A stretch of DNA of 64,000 bases from Sphingomonas abaci (GCF_014199625.1 NZ_JACHNY010000005.1:61969-125968); one strand, 5' to 3'. Positions 45,972-56,860 are shown, numbered from the stretch's first letter. Notes: generated from the sequence alone by a model not told the origin. Numbers and translations: made by a program.

Positions 45972-48900
45972 TCAACCCCCGGCGGAAGAGCTTTGCTCCG
46001 CCGCGGGAAAGCCGGGCTTGTGGCGGGCGATCTGGTCGGGGGTCAGCGTGACCAGCAGCGGCCCCGCCGTGTAGAGCAACGACGCCTCGACCGGCCGCCC
46101 CGGGAACACAACCGAAAGCGCCGCGACATAGCCGGCCATCTGGCGGATATGATAGTCGGGCGGCACGTCCGGCACGCGTCGGCCGGTCTTGAAGTCGACC
46201 ACTCGAATCGTATCGCCAATGAGCAGCCGATCGACCTGGCCCGACACGACGAAGCCACCCGAGATCGTCGCCGCGATCGGCGCCTCGGCCAGGCTGTCCG
46301 GGCCGAACAGCGCGGCGAAGCGCGGATCGTCGATCACCGAGAGCGCCGCTTGGGCCAACCGCGCCCGTTCGTCCGCATCCGCCACCGCTCCGGCGGTTGC
46401 CAGCCATCGCTCGGCCGCTCCGACCCGCGCCGCAGGCGAGACCGTTGGCAAGCGCTCGAACAGGGCATGGAGCAGCCGGCCCCGTTCCGCCGCGGCACGC
46501 ATGGCGGCGGTCGGCGGCGGATCGGCGACCAGGTCCTCGCCCATCGCCGATGGCGCGAGGGGGCGCGACGGACGCGACTCCTTCGGGGCGGGCGTGCGGC
46601 TCCAGTCGGGCAGCGGCGCGGGCTCCGCCAGCTCCGGAGCCATCACCGCGCCGCGACGGGCCGCGACGGGCGCACCCTCCGCATAGACCCGCTCGCCCTC
46701 GCCCGCCGGAACGCCGAGCGTGTCCAGCCCGTGCGCGGCGGCGGCATACCAGCTCGCCGGCGGCGGCGCGCCCCGGGCCTTCGGCCCGAGCGCGCCAGCG
46801 ATCACCAGCCGTTCCTCCGCCCGCGTCGCGGCAACGTAGAACAGCCGCCAATGCTCCTCCAGCTCGGCCGCTTCGGCCTGTGCCTTGACCTCGTCCAGCG
46901 GCCCGCCCCGCTCGGCCGCCCGGGGCGGAAAGACGGGCAAGGGCGCGGCCCCCGGCTCGGGCGACCAGCGCAAGGTCGTGCGCGGGCTCTGCGTCGGATC
47001 GACCGTCGCATCGGCCAAAATCACCAGCGGTGCCTGCAATCCCTTCGCCCCGTGGGCGGTCATCACCCGCACCGCGTCGAGCGGGGCGGAGGGATCGCGA
47101 ACGATCTCGACGTCGCCGCGATCGAACCAGTCGAGGAAACGCTGGAGCGACGGCGTCGTCATATGTTCGAAGGTCAGCGCCGCCGACAACAATTCCTCGA
47201 TCGGATCGCGCGCCTCCGCGCCCAGCCGCGCCAGCAGTTTGCGCCGCCCGCCCAGCGGCCCCGACAGCAATTCCTCCAGGAACTGATAGGGGGTGGTGAA
47301 GTCGGCGCGGTTGAGGATCAGCCGGAGCGGCGCGATGCGATCCTCGGACAGGGTCTGGGTCAGGTGCCGCCACAAACTGCCATGCGTGCGCGGCGCGGCG
47401 CGCATCAGATCGTCCTGGCTCCAGCCGATCAGCGGCGAAACCAGCAGGCTGGCGAGCGACAGGTCGTCGTCGGGCTGAAGCGCGAAACGGACTGCCGCCA
47501 GCAGGTCCTGCACGGCCAGTGGCGAATTGAGGCGCAGACGGTCCACGCCCGCCACCGGCACGCCTTCGGCATAGAGGCGCGCGACCAGCAACGAGGCGAG
47601 TTCGCCGCGCCGCTTGACCAGGATCATCACGTCCTCGGGGCGCAAGGGCCGCGCCTTGGACCCGAGCACCAGTCCCTCGTCCAGCCAGCGCCGCACCACA
47701 CGGGCGACATCGCCGGCCAGCTTGCGCACGGCGTCGTCGACCCAGCCTTCCTCGTCTTCCTCCGAACCGCCCGCGATGACGGGCGGCCAGAGCGCGACAT
47801 GGCCGGGGCCGGCCACCTCGCTGGCATGATCCTCCATCCGTCCGATCGCGCCCAGCCCCGGCTCGGGCACTGCGGCGACCGCCGCGTCGACGAAGCGCAG
47901 GATGCCCCGGGTCGAGCGGAAGCTGTGGGTCAGCGACAGCCGCTCGAAGGGGAGGCCGCGCTCATGCTCGGGCCAGTCATCATCGCCCAGCGCCTCCAAT
48001 GCGCGGCCACCGAAGCGTCGCTCGGCCCAGGCGAAGTTGATCGGGCTCGTGCCTTGAAAGCCGAAGATCGCCTGCTTCCAGTCGCCGACCGTGAACAGCG
48101 TGCGGGTGCGCGGCGCATAGATGCCGCGCCCGACGAAGAACTCGTCCGCCACTGCGCTGACGATGCGCCATTGGTTCAGGTTGGTGTCCTGCGCCTCGTC
48201 GATCAGGACATGCTCGGTGACCTGGTCGAGCTTGTAGCGCACCCACTCGCCCACCCCCGGCTGTTCGAGCAAGCTGACGGTGACGCGGATCAGATCGTCG
48301 AAGTCGACGCCCCCCACCTGCCGCTTCGCCCGGTCATAGGCGCGGGCATAGTCGCGCCCGACGCTCAAGCCCGCCGCCAGCAGATCGGCATATGCGGCAC
48401 GGGTCGCCAGCGACAGCAGCGCGGCGCATTGCCCATGGAAGCGGCTGGCGGTCTCCGCATAGTCCGCCTCCTGCGGTGCCTGCCCCTTGGCGAAGGAGCG
48501 CGGTTCCCCATCCGCGCGCGCCCACACTGCATGGAGGTCGGCGAGCGTCGCCGCGCGCTCCTCCGGCTCCCGGGCCAGCCAGGCGGCGATCGCATCGGCG
48601 CGGGCCAGGCCGTTCTTGGTGCCCCAGGCGGCGTTCTGCGCGGCGAGACGCTTCAAGGCAGCCTCGTCGAAGGTTGCGCATTCCGCCGCCACCGCCTCGC
48701 CGACATCGCCCGGCGGCAGGTCGAGCTGGCGGCGCAGATACGGGGCGATGCCCGCGGGCAGCGCCTCCAGTGCGGCGAGCGAGCGGGCGCAGGCGATCAG
48801 GAATCCTTCCGCCCCGCCCTCGCCCAGCCTGAGGCTCAGCGCGCCGATCGTGTCGACCACCGCGCCCCGTCCCTCGCGCTCGGCCTCCGTCAGCATCTGC

Positions 48901-49400
48901 GCCAGCGCCTCGCGCGCCAGCACGGCTTCCTCGCGCGCCTCGAGCGGGCGGAAGCCGGGTGCCAGACCCGCCTCGACCGGAAAGGCGGCGAGCAGGCCCT
49001 GGCAGAAGCCGTGGATGGTCTGGATGCGCAGGCCCCCGCCCGGCGCGTCGAGCACCTTGGCGAACAACGTGCGGGCACGCGCGCGCTGCTCCGGATCGGC
49101 GCTTTCGCCCAGGGCGTATAGGTCGTTGGCGAGGTCGGTGTCGGCCATCCGCACCCAGGCGGCAAGCCGCTGGCTGATCCGGTGCGCCATCTCCGCCGCT
49201 CCCGCCTTGGTGAAGGTCAGGCACAGGATCGCGGACGGATCGACGCCCTTCAGGAGCAGGCGGAACACGCGGGCGGACAGCACCTGTGTCTTGCCGGTGC
49301 CGGCCGAGGCGGACAGCCAGACATGCGCATGCGGATCGCTGGCGGCGGCCTGCTGGCCCTTAAGCCGAGGAAGCGGACGGAGTTCAGCGGTCACGGCCAT
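45972..49400 (-). CDS. addA: Double-strand-break repair helicase-nuclease AddA
   Basis: A 1142-residue UvrD-like helicase with a C-terminal nuclease that, with AddB, resects DNA ends for RecA. Walker A is [12 protein letters not shown] near the start; IHGFC, the DEAQD box, [12 protein letters not shown], and the nuclease motif VVDFKTGR near residue 1085 are visible. It overlaps the 3' end of addB by 17 bp. The protein lacks any insertion or truncation compared with alphaproteobacterial AddA. Confidence 0.95.
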   Translation of the reverse strand: MAVTAELRPLPRLKGQQAAASDPHAHVWLSASAGTGKTQVLSARVFRLLLKGVDPSAILCLTFTKAGAAEMAHRISQRLAAWVRMADTDLANDLYALGESADPEQRARARTLFAKVLDAPGGGLRIQTIHGFCQGLLAAFPVEAGLAPGFRPLEAREEAVLAREALAQMLTEAEREGRGAVVDTIGALSLRLGEGGAEGFLIACARSLAALEALPAGIAPYLRRQLDLPPGDVGEAVAAECATFDEAALKRLAAQNAAWGTKNGLARADAIAAWLAREPEERAATLADLHAVWARADGEPRSFAKGQAPQEADYAETASRFHGQCAALLSLATRAAYADLLAAGLSVGRDYARAYDRAKRQVGGVDFDDLIRVTVSLLEQPGVGEWVRYKLDQVTEHVLIDEAQDTNLNQWRIVSAVADEFFVGRGIYAPRTRTLFTVGDWKQAIFGFQGTSPINFAWAERRFGGRALEALGDDDWPEHERGLPFERLSLTHSFRSTRGILRFVDAAVAAVPEPGLGAIGRMEDHASEVAGPGHVALWPPVIAGGSEEDEEGWVDDAVRKLAGDVARVVRRWLDEGLVLGSKARPLRPEDVMILVKRRGELASLLVARLYAEGVPVAGVDRLRLNSPLAVQDLLAAVRFALQPDDDLSLASLLVSPLIGWSQDDLMRAAPRTHGSLWRHLTQTLSEDRIAPLRLILNRADFTTPYQFLEELLSGPLGGRRKLLARLGAEARDPIEELLSAALTFEHMTTPSLQRFLDWFDRGDVEIVRDPSAPLDAVRVMTAHGAKGLQAPLVILADATVDPTQSPRTTLRWSPEPGAAPLPVFPPRAAERGGPLDEVKAQAEAAELEEHWRLFYVAATRAEERLVIAGALGPKARGAPPPASWYAAAAHGLDTLGVPAGEGERVYAEGAPVAARRGAVMAPELAEPAPLPDWSRTPAPKESRPSRPLAPSAMGEDLVADPPPTAAMRAAAERGRLLHALFERLPTVSPAARVGAAERWLATAGAVADADERARLAQAALSVIDDPRFAALFGPDSLAEAPIAATISGGFVVSGQVDRLLIGDTIRVVDFKTGRRVPDVPPDYHIRQMAGYVAALSVVFPGRPVEASLLYTAGPLLVTLTPDQIARHKPGFPAAEQSSSAGG

Positions 49401-52332
49401 ACCATTCGTCGCGACGCATCAACTGGTCGTATTCCGCGAAAGGAGCATATTCGGGCACCAGCTTGGCGGTGAAGGGCGCATCGCCGGTCAGCCATTCGCC
49501 GGCGACATCGGTGAAGTTGGCGGCGGCGATGCTGACGAATTCGTCGGTCACGATCTTGTCGCGCTTGCCGGCCGCATCGCATGGGCTCTCGATGAAACCG
49601 AAGGCGTCGCGCTTCTTGGCCAGCGACCAATATTCGAACGCGGTCGCGCGGCCCGTTACCCCCTCGAACCCGCCGCGCTCGGCGATCAGGCCGAGCAGGC
49701 CGAGTTGCAGGCTGAACCCGCTTCGCACCGCGGCCGCGCTCGGCGGCTTGCCGGTCTTGTAGTCGATGATGCCCAACCCGTCGGCCAGCCGGTCGATCCG
49801 GTCGAAGCGGCCGGACAGGCGGACGCCGGCGATGTCGATTGCGCCCTTGCCCTCCGCCGCCAGCACCTGCCGCCCCTGCGCCGCCATCGCCTCCACTTCG
49901 GCGGCGATCCAGTCGATCGCCTCGCGCAGGCGGGGCTGCCAGAGCGCACGGAGCAAGGGATGCACCTCCGCCTCGGCGAGCATCTTCATCGCGCGCGGGC
50001 GCAGCGCGTGCGGCGCGCAGCGATCCTCCGTCCACCAGGCTTCGAGGATCGCATGGACAGCGGTGCCGCGCCAGGCCGCGGTCGGATCGGCGTCGACGGG
50101 GTCGAGCGGCATCAGCCGCAGCACGCGCCGCGCGTAGAAGGCATAGGGGTCGGCCTTCAGCCGGTCGACCTCGGTGACGGAAATCGCCTTCGGCCGTTGC
50201 GCGACCGGCGGCGACGGATGTGGCCGCTCGGCCGGCACCGGGATGCCGGCATCGTCGAGCGCCCGCGTCCATCCCTCCAGCGCCGTGTCGCGCACGAAGC
50301 GGTCGCCGGCCATCGCCTGAAGCCGCAACCACAGTCGCGAGGCCAGGGCGGGCGCCGAGGCGTCGCGCCTGGCGCGGGTGATCAGCACCTGCGGCGCGCC
50401 CAGACCTTGCGCGAAATCATGCGCGGCGACGCCGATCCGCCGCTCCAGCCCGGACAGGCCGAGCGCGGTGCGGATGCGTGGGGCGAGCCATGGGTCGGGC
50501 GCCGGCCGGCCGGGCCACACCCCCTCGTTCAGCCCGCCCAGGACCATCAGGTCGGCGGTCTGCAACCGCGCCTCGATCAGGCCGTAGATGGCGAGACGCG
50601 GATGCCCCAGGCCGGGGGGGATGCGGACCGGCACTTCGTCCAGCAAGGTGCGGAGCAGCGCCGGCATCTCGGTCGGCTCGACCAGCGCGGGCCCCGCCCC
50701 CGCCTCGGCTTCCAGGTCGGCGATGAAGTCAGCCGCCGCGCGCCCGGCCGGCCCCGACCATAGCGCGTCGCCGCACAGCGTCTGCGCCGCTTCGCGCAGG
50801 CACGCGATGAAACCCGCCAGCGGTTGCGCGCCGCTGTCGAACGTGTGGCCGACCGGCGCCAGCACCGGCTTCGCCTCGGCCCAGAAATGCCCCGCCGGGC
50901 CGTCGGGCGCCAGCCCATCCAGGCCGGCGGGCGGACGTGGCCCGCGCAGCGCCCGGTCGAGCGCGCGCACCCCGTCCAGCCAGCGGAGGCGATCCTCGGC
51001 ACGGACCAGCGGATGCTTGAGCAGGGCGAGCAGCGCCAGCGGCGCGAAGCGCTGCGCCGCCGCCTCCGCGAGCGCGAGCAGCAACGTGCCCGGCGGTTGC
51101 AGCGACAGCGGCTGCCCGGCGCTGTCCGCGACATCGATGCCCCAGCGTCGACAATGGACCGCGACGCGGCGCGCCAACGCGCGGTCGGGGGTGACCAGCG
51201 CGGCGGTCTTGCCGGGTTCCTCCAGCGCCTGGCGCAGCGTCAGGGCGATCGCCTGCGCCTCGTCGGCCGGAATCGGCAGCTCGACCGCACGTACGCCCGA
51301 CAGCCGGCGATCGGCGGCGGCGAGATGGGTCCAGCGGCCGGTGAACTCGGCCGGCGCCAGCGCATTGGCGATCGCCCGGCCGCGCGCCGGATCGGAATCC
51401 GCGCCCGAGCCGGCCGGACTCCCGCCGCGCCACGCCCGCACCTCGCCGCGCGCGACGCCCATCCGGTCGAGCATCTGCTTCAGATGGAATTGGGGATGCG
51501 TCTCGATCGAACGCGGCACATGGTCGGTGACCGGATCGGCCGGATGCGGCCCCAGCGCGTCCCATTCCTCTCCGGCCATGTCGAGGTCGAGGCCGGCGAA
51601 CACCACCTGCCCTTCCGCCATCTCCGACACGCAGCGCAGCAACCGCGCCACCGCCGGCGCGGCGTCGGTGATGCCGGCCGCGCAGACGAAGCCGGGCGGC
51701 GGCGCGGTCCGCCAGCGCGCCTCCAGCCGGCCGAGCAGCCGGGCGCGCCGGTCCGCCGCGTCGATCCGGCCGAGCCGCGCCAGTTCGCCCGGCCAGCGGT
51801 CGAGCACGATGCGGAAGGTGGAGAGCGCGCGGTGCCAATGCTCGGTCAGCTCCGGGCCCAGATCGAGTTCGGCGAGGCGGGTAGGCGGCACTTCCTCGAC
51901 CAGCAACTGGTCCAGCGTGCGCGCCAGGTCTCCGGCCAAGCGCACCGCTTCGGCCGCCGGCACCGGCTGGCCGGCGCGGGCGCGTTCCTCGCCGACCAGC
52001 CGCGCCAGGATCATCCGCCGCGCATAGGGGGCGATGGCGGGCGGCGGCGGCTCGGCCTCGTCGGCTGCGTCCAGCGCCGCGCCGACCGCCTCGCCCAGGT
52101 CGGGATCGCCCAGCGGCACCAGGCGCGGCAACAGCAGGCCGCCGCCGCTGGCGCGAACGAACGCCTCGGTCACCGCGCGCGCCGCGCGATTGTTGGGCAG
52201 CAGGATCAGCCCACGCGCCAGTTGCGTCACGTCGCGCCCGCGCATCAGCCCGGCGACCAGCGCGTCCGCGAAGGCGCGGTGCGCGGGGATGGTGTAGAGC
52301 CGGGGCCGCGCGGCCGCGGGCGCCTCAGCCAT
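49384..52332 (-). CDS. addB: Double-strand-break repair protein AddB (alphaproteobacterial type)
   Basis: A 982-residue partner of AddA. It has an inactivated helicase fold (LPNNRAARAVTEAF near the start, VLGGLNEGVWPGRPAPDPWL in the middle) and a C-terminal PD-(D/E)XK nuclease with GIIDYKTGKPP. The ATG at 52332 is chosen because it gives the normal family start and overlaps murU by 8 bp. Confidence 0.93.
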   Translation of the reverse strand: MAEAPAAARPRLYTIPAHRAFADALVAGLMRGRDVTQLARGLILLPNNRAARAVTEAFVRASGGGLLLPRLVPLGDPDLGEAVGAALDAADEAEPPPPAIAPYARRMILARLVGEERARAGQPVPAAEAVRLAGDLARTLDQLLVEEVPPTRLAELDLGPELTEHWHRALSTFRIVLDRWPGELARLGRIDAADRRARLLGRLEARWRTAPPPGFVCAAGITDAAPAVARLLRCVSEMAEGQVVFAGLDLDMAGEEWDALGPHPADPVTDHVPRSIETHPQFHLKQMLDRMGVARGEVRAWRGGSPAGSGADSDPARGRAIANALAPAEFTGRWTHLAAADRRLSGVRAVELPIPADEAQAIALTLRQALEEPGKTAALVTPDRALARRVAVHCRRWGIDVADSAGQPLSLQPPGTLLLALAEAAAQRFAPLALLALLKHPLVRAEDRLRWLDGVRALDRALRGPRPPAGLDGLAPDGPAGHFWAEAKPVLAPVGHTFDSGAQPLAGFIACLREAAQTLCGDALWSGPAGRAAADFIADLEAEAGAGPALVEPTEMPALLRTLLDEVPVRIPPGLGHPRLAIYGLIEARLQTADLMVLGGLNEGVWPGRPAPDPWLAPRIRTALGLSGLERRIGVAAHDFAQGLGAPQVLITRARRDASAPALASRLWLRLQAMAGDRFVRDTALEGWTRALDDAGIPVPAERPHPSPPVAQRPKAISVTEVDRLKADPYAFYARRVLRLMPLDPVDADPTAAWRGTAVHAILEAWWTEDRCAPHALRPRAMKMLAEAEVHPLLRALWQPRLREAIDWIAAEVEAMAAQGRQVLAAEGKGAIDIAGVRLSGRFDRIDRLADGLGIIDYKTGKPPSAAAVRSGFSLQLGLLGLIAERGGFEGVTGRATAFEYWSLAKKRDAFGFIESPCDAAGKRDKIVTDEFVSIAAANFTDVAGEWLTGDAPFTAKLVPEYAPFAEYDQLMRRDEWYGRDR

Positions 52333-53083
52333 CGTGCAGGATCGCCTCTGTCCGCGGGATCGCGCGCGGCGTACCGACATCGAACCACAAGCCCTGATGC
52401 ACTTGGCCGAACGCCCGCCCGGCCGCGATGGCCCGGTCCCAGAACAGGTTGGTCGAGAACGGCCCCTCCGGCCAGTCGGCGATCAGCCGGGGATGGAAGA
52501 TCTGCACGCCGGTATAGGCGAAGGGCGCGACCGTCCCCGGCCGCCGCCGCCGCGTGATCCGGCCATCGGGAGCGAGATGGAAATCGCCCGATCCTTTATG
52601 GTTGTGCGCGCGCGCCAAAGGCACCATCAGAAGCAGCGCGTCCATCGCGTCGCCATCCCAGCGCGAGGCGAGCAGCTTCAGCGCGTCGACCGGGCCGTCG
52701 ATCCACAGATTGTCGCTGTTGATGACGTAGAGCGGATCGTCGCCGAGTAGCCCGCGCGCCTGGACCAATCCGCCGCCCGTCTCCATCAATCGCGCCCGCT
52801 CGTCGGAGATGGCGACCTCGATCCCCTTGATCCGGTGGGTGACGTGCGCCTCCAGCGTGTCCGCCAGGTAATGGACGTTGACCACCGCGCGCGCCACGCC
52901 GGCATCCTTCAGCCGGTCGAACACATGATCGATCAGCGGCTTGCCCGCCACCTCGATCAGCGGCTTCGGGCGCACCGCGGTCAATGGCCGCATCCGCTTG
53001 CCGAGACCCGCCGCCATCACCATCGCCGTCCGGGGCACCGCGCCGCCCGGATCGGGCCGCAGCCGCCATTGCCGCCGGCTCAT
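52325..53083 (-). CDS. murU: N-acetylmuramate alpha-1-phosphate uridylyltransferase
   Basis: A 252-residue nucleotidyltransferase with MVMAAGLGKRMRPLT at 21-35, the KPLIEVAGKPLI segment, and INSDNLW. With AmgK it converts recycled MurNAc to UDP-MurNAc, bypassing de novo synthesis and fosfomycin's target. The adjacency to amgK supports this name over other sugar-nucleotide synthases. Start overlaps the amgK stop (ATGA). Confidence 0.88.
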   Translation of the reverse strand: MSRRQWRLRPDPGGAVPRTAMVMAAGLGKRMRPLTAVRPKPLIEVAGKPLIDHVFDRLKDAGVARAVVNVHYLADTLEAHVTHRIKGIEVAISDERARLMETGGGLVQARGLLGDDPLYVINSDNLWIDGPVDALKLLASRWDGDAMDALLLMVPLARAHNHKGSGDFHLAPDGRITRRRRPGTVAPFAYTGVQIFHPRLIADWPEGPFSTNLFWDRAIAAGRAFGQVHQGLWFDVGTPRAIPRTEAILHDG

Positions 53084-54081
53084 GCGCCGGTCTCTGGAAC
53101 AGTCCCGGTCGCGATGCGCAGCGGATCGCCGCGCCGGTCGGCGGGAATGTTGGCGTCGAACCAGCGCTTGACCGGCGCCAGCACCGGCTGGTCCAGGTCG
53201 CGCTCCAGATAGGCCCAGACGCGCGGGCACAGGCCGGCATAGCGCGGCTTGCCATCGCGCTTCCACAGCCGCGCGAAGATGCCGACGATTTTGGCGTTCC
53301 GCTGCGCGCCGAGGACGTGATAGGCTGCCATGAAAGCCTCGCCCGCGCCGGTCGCTGCGCGATAGCGGTCGAGCATCGCCGCCTCCACCGACGGCGGCAC
53401 GTCACGCCGCGCGTCCTGGAGAAGGGACACGAGGTCATAGGCAGGATGCCCGGCGAGCGCGTCCTGGAAGTCGAGCAGGCCGAGCCGCCGCGCGCTGCCG
53501 ACCAGCATCAGATTCTCGGCATGATAGTCGCGCAGCACGGTCACCGGCTCGGCCGCCAACGCATGATCGAACACCGCGTCCCACGCCGCGTGATAGCTGT
53601 CCGCATCCAGCGCCAGCCCGACGGCCGGGCCGTACCATTCGGGCAGCAGGGCGACCTCCCGGTGCAGCACGGCGCGGTCATAAGGTTCGAGCCCCTCGAC
53701 CGGGTGCCGGGCGAGCTCGACCAGCAGGTCGACCGCGTCCGCATAGAGCGCCTGCTCGACGGACGGATCGGCATCCACCGTCTCGCGCAGCCGCACGTCG
53801 CCCAGGTCCGCAAGCAGCACCAGCCCCTGCGCGGCGTCGAGCGCCAGGATCGCCGGCGCCAGGAAGCCGCGGGCGTCGAGCCAGCGGGCCATGGCGACGA
53901 AGGGCGCGCTGTCCTCGTGCGGCGGCGGCGCGTCCATCAGCACGGCGCTGCGCCTGCCGTCGGTGACGCGGAAATAGCGGCGAAACGAGGCGTCGCCGGC
54001 CAGCGGCGCGACGGCGGCATCGCCCCAGCCATGGGCGGCGAGAAAGGCGGCGGCGCCCGCCGGCGGAATCATATCGGCCAT
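53080..54081 (-). CDS. amgK: Anomeric MurNAc/GlcNAc kinase AmgK
   Basis: A 333-residue APH-fold sugar kinase. It begins with the AmgK-type GDASFRRYFRV glycine-rich segment and has the catalytic block LRDYHAENLM followed by LGLLDFQDALAG, with Asp as metal ligand. It phosphorylates MurNAc at C1 for peptidoglycan recycling, passing it to MurU. The ATG at 54081 overlaps tsaE by 13 bp. Confidence 0.88.
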   Translation of the reverse strand: MADMIPPAGAAAFLAAHGWGDAAVAPLAGDASFRRYFRVTDGRRSAVLMDAPPPHEDSAPFVAMARWLDARGFLAPAILALDAAQGLVLLADLGDVRLRETVDADPSVEQALYADAVDLLVELARHPVEGLEPYDRAVLHREVALLPEWYGPAVGLALDADSYHAAWDAVFDHALAAEPVTVLRDYHAENLMLVGSARRLGLLDFQDALAGHPAYDLVSLLQDARRDVPPSVEAAMLDRYRAATGAGEAFMAAYHVLGAQRNAKIVGIFARLWKRDGKPRYAGLCPRVWAYLERDLDQPVLAPVKRWFDANIPADRRGDPLRIATGTVPETGA

Positions 54082-54518
54082 CGCTGTTCCCATGCCGTCG
54101 GCACCTCGGCTGTCAAGCGCCGGCCGCCCGCCGGATCGATTGCCAGCGTCAGCGCCAGCGCCTCGGGCCAGGCGGCGGGGTCGGCCCGCTCTGGCCATTC
54201 GACCAGCAACAGTCCGTCAACGCGCTCGTCTTCGAGGCCAAGTTCCTCGACTTCCTCGGGATCGTCGAGCCGGTAGAGATCGACATGCAGCACCGGCAGC
54301 GTCACTTCGGGCGGCCGGTAGGGCTGGACGATCGCGAAGCTCGGGCTCGGCGCCTCGCCCGCCAGGCCAAGCGCGGCGAGCAGGCCGCGCGCGATGCTGG
54401 TCTTGCCCGCGCCCAGCCCGCCGCTCAACGTGACGACGTCGCCCGCTCGCACCATCGTCGCCAGCCGCGCGCCGAACGCCTCGGTCGCGGCGGCGTCCAC
54501 CAGTCGCATGTCGCTCAT
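54069..54518 (-). CDS. tsaE: tRNA threonylcarbamoyladenosine ATPase TsaE
   Basis: A 149-residue P-loop protein required with TsaB/TsaD for the t6A modification of ANN-decoding tRNAs. Walker A is GGLGAGKT at 33-40, and the family segments SPSFAIVQPY, HVDLYRLDDPEE and LLVEWPERAD follow. Start and stop overlap both neighbours. Confidence 0.95.
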   Translation of the reverse strand: MSDMRLVDAAATEAFGARLATMVRAGDVVTLSGGLGAGKTSIARGLLAALGLAGEAPSPSFAIVQPYRPPEVTLPVLHVDLYRLDDPEEVEELGLEDERVDGLLLVEWPERADPAAWPEALALTLAIDPAGGRRLTAEVPTAWEQRWPI

Positions 54519-56860
54519 CGCCTCGGCAGCTCCACGGTCACCAACGTCCCCTCGCCCGGCTCCGACACCAGGGCGATCGTGCCGCCATGCGCCTCGACGA
54601 ACTGCTTGGCGAGCGGCAGGCCCAGCCCCAGCGCGCGTTCGCCGCCGGGTTGCAGATGCGGCTCGGCGAAGCGGTCGAAGGCGCGCTCGACATTCTCTGG
54701 TTCCAGCCCGGGCCCGTTGTCGGACACGACGATCCGCGCCCGGCCGGCATTGCCATCGGCATGGAGCAGGATGCGCCCGCCATCGGGCAACGCCCCCAGG
54801 GCATGGCGAAGCAGATGCTCGATCACCTCGCGCAGCCGCTGCGCGTCGCCCTGCACCCGGCCGACCGAGCGCGCGACCTCCACCGCCAGGTCGATGCGAT
54901 GGCGACGGATCGCCGGTCGCAGCGCCTCCGCCGCCGCGCGCGCGACCTCGGCCAGGTCGACGTCGCCCTTCTCGATCTCCGCGCCCTCGTCGCCCAGGGT
55001 GAGGTCGAGCACGTCATCGACCAGCACGGTCAATCGCTCGACCGAGTCGAGGATCGCCTCCAGATAATCGTCGGCCTGGCGCGGCAGCTTGCCGGCATAG
55101 CCGCCATGCAGCATCTCGGCGAAGCCGCTGATCGAGGTCAGCGGCGTCTTCAGCTCGTAGCTCATATTGGCGACGAACTGCGTCTTGACCCGGTGCGCCG
55201 CCTCCAGCGCATCGGCGCGTTCGCGCAAGGCCTGTTCGGCGCGGCGCGAGTCGGTGATGTCGAGCATGGTGAACAGCGCGTTACCGTCGGGCAGCGGCAC
55301 ACCGGCGAACTCGAAGTGCCGCCCGTCCGCCAGCACGATGCTGCCGCCGCGCTGTTGGCGCTCGTTGGTCGCGGAGCGGACCAGGTCGGGGATCACCATC
55401 GCGCGCTCGGGCGCCTTCAGGCGCGGCGCAATCCGCTCGGCGAAGGCGTCGACGCGCGGGTGCGAGGACAGAAACTCCTCCTCCACGCCCCATAGCGCGC
55501 GGAAGCGGTTGTTCCATAGCTGCAGCCGGCCGTCGGCGGCGAACACGCCCAACGCCTCCGACAGATTGTCGAAGGTCGCGGTGCGGACGCGCAGCAGCGT
55601 GTCGCGTGACGAGGCGAGCTGGACCTGCTCGGTCCGGTCCTCGAAGATCAGCAACAGGCCGCCATCCGGCAGCGGCTGGCCGACGACGCGCAGATGCGTA
55701 CCGCCGCGCAGATGCCAATGTTCCTCGACCGCCTCGTCAGTCAGCATGAACCATTCGCGCCGCTCCGCCTTCCAGCCGGGGAAATCGCGCACCTCGGGCA
55801 GGCGGCCGACGTCGCGCATCCGCTCCAGCACCCGGTCGAATTCAGGTCGGTCGGCCAGCCATTCGGCACGCATCGCGAACATGCGGCGAAAGGGCTGGTT
55901 GCAGAACACCAGCGAATGATCCGGCCCGAATTGCGCCACCGCCGCCGACAGCCGGTCGAGCATCCCGCGCTGCGCCTCGGCGAAGCGCTTCGCGCCGCTG
56001 CGCGCCTGTTCCAGCTCCTCGATGTCGACCGCGAAGCCGGCGACGCCGCCGGTCGGCAACGGCACGTCGAATACGCGCAGCGTCCGCCGGTCGCCCGCGA
56101 TGGTCGCGGGCACGACCTGCTCGCTCGGCCGGCCGGAGGCGCGCGCCGCCTTGGCGCCGGCGATCGGGCCGCCACTGCCCATATCCTCGATCAGCTCGAG
56201 CTGGCGGGTGACCACGTCGGCGGCATCGCGCCCCTCGACCGCCTCGACATAGGCGGAATTGACCATGGTCAGCCGCAACTCGCCGTCACGATACCACATC
56301 GGTAACGGCGACGCCTCGATCAGCCCGGTCAGCGCTTCATAGGCCGCGCCCAGCCGCGCCGCCTCCGCACCCAGCCGGTCGATCTCGCTGAGCGACTCGG
56401 TGGCGTCGAACGCCCAGACGATGACCCCGCCGGTCGCGCCCAGCTCGGCCGGCGCACGGTCGCCGCGCATGGTGATGACCCGTTGCGAGCCCCGGGGCCG
56501 GATCGCTCGCTGGAAGCCCCGCCCGGCGCGCTGCGCGGCCTGCACGTCCGCGTCCAGCCCGGCTGCCTCCGCCTCGGACAGGCCGCCGCCCTCGGCCAGT
56601 TCAGCGAGGGTCATGGCTGGCTGGGCCAGGCCGAACCAGTCGGCCATGCGGCGCGGCATCTCGACCCGGCCGTCAGCGCCGATCAGCATCACCGTGGTCG
56701 GGCTGACGCGCAGCATCGCCTGGAGGCGGACATTGTCGAGCCATGCCGCCGCCGCCTCGCGCCGCGCCTTCAAGCCGGCGACCAGCAGCAGGACGGCCAC
56801 GAGCAGCGCCGCGAAGAGCAGCGCCCCCATCGCCGCCGCCATTCCGTAGGTCAGCATCAT
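54515..56860 (-). CDS. divL: DivL-type PAS sensor with tyrosine in place of the phospho-histidine
   Basis: A 781-residue protein: one N-terminal transmembrane helix (about 5-28), several PAS-like domains (about 45-520), then a dimerisation/ATPase module. The H-box reads MSYELKTPL, with Tyr568 (codon TAC) where histidine kinases have His. The N-box reads EHLLRHALGAL, lacking the usual Asn; the G1 DNGPGLEP and G2 GLGLPLAKQF boxes are kept. This matches Caulobacter DivL (769 residues), a tyrosine-bearing kinase homologue that controls CckA and cell polarity. It leads the tsaE-amgK-murU-addB-addA-trxA operon. Confidence 0.9.
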   Translation of the reverse strand: MMLTYGMAAAMGALLFAALLVAVLLLVAGLKARREAAAAWLDNVRLQAMLRVSPTTVMLIGADGRVEMPRRMADWFGLAQPAMTLAELAEGGGLSEAEAAGLDADVQAAQRAGRGFQRAIRPRGSQRVITMRGDRAPAELGATGGVIVWAFDATESLSEIDRLGAEAARLGAAYEALTGLIEASPLPMWYRDGELRLTMVNSAYVEAVEGRDAADVVTRQLELIEDMGSGGPIAGAKAARASGRPSEQVVPATIAGDRRTLRVFDVPLPTGGVAGFAVDIEELEQARSGAKRFAEAQRGMLDRLSAAVAQFGPDHSLVFCNQPFRRMFAMRAEWLADRPEFDRVLERMRDVGRLPEVRDFPGWKAERREWFMLTDEAVEEHWHLRGGTHLRVVGQPLPDGGLLLIFEDRTEQVQLASSRDTLLRVRTATFDNLSEALGVFAADGRLQLWNNRFRALWGVEEEFLSSHPRVDAFAERIAPRLKAPERAMVIPDLVRSATNERQQRGGSIVLADGRHFEFAGVPLPDGNALFTMLDITDSRRAEQALRERADALEAAHRVKTQFVANMSYELKTPLTSISGFAEMLHGGYAGKLPRQADDYLEAILDSVERLTVLVDDVLDLTLGDEGAEIEKGDVDLAEVARAAAEALRPAIRRHRIDLAVEVARSVGRVQGDAQRLREVIEHLLRHALGALPDGGRILLHADGNAGRARIVVSDNGPGLEPENVERAFDRFAEPHLQPGGERALGLGLPLAKQFVEAHGGTIALVSEPGEGTLVTVELPRR

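Noticed and set aside
45936..49121. Very long open frame (about 1060 codons) opposite addA
   Set aside because: Composition is that of an antisense frame in GC-rich DNA (Arg/Gln/His/Ala-rich, no motifs) and addA on the other strand is fully supported by motifs.
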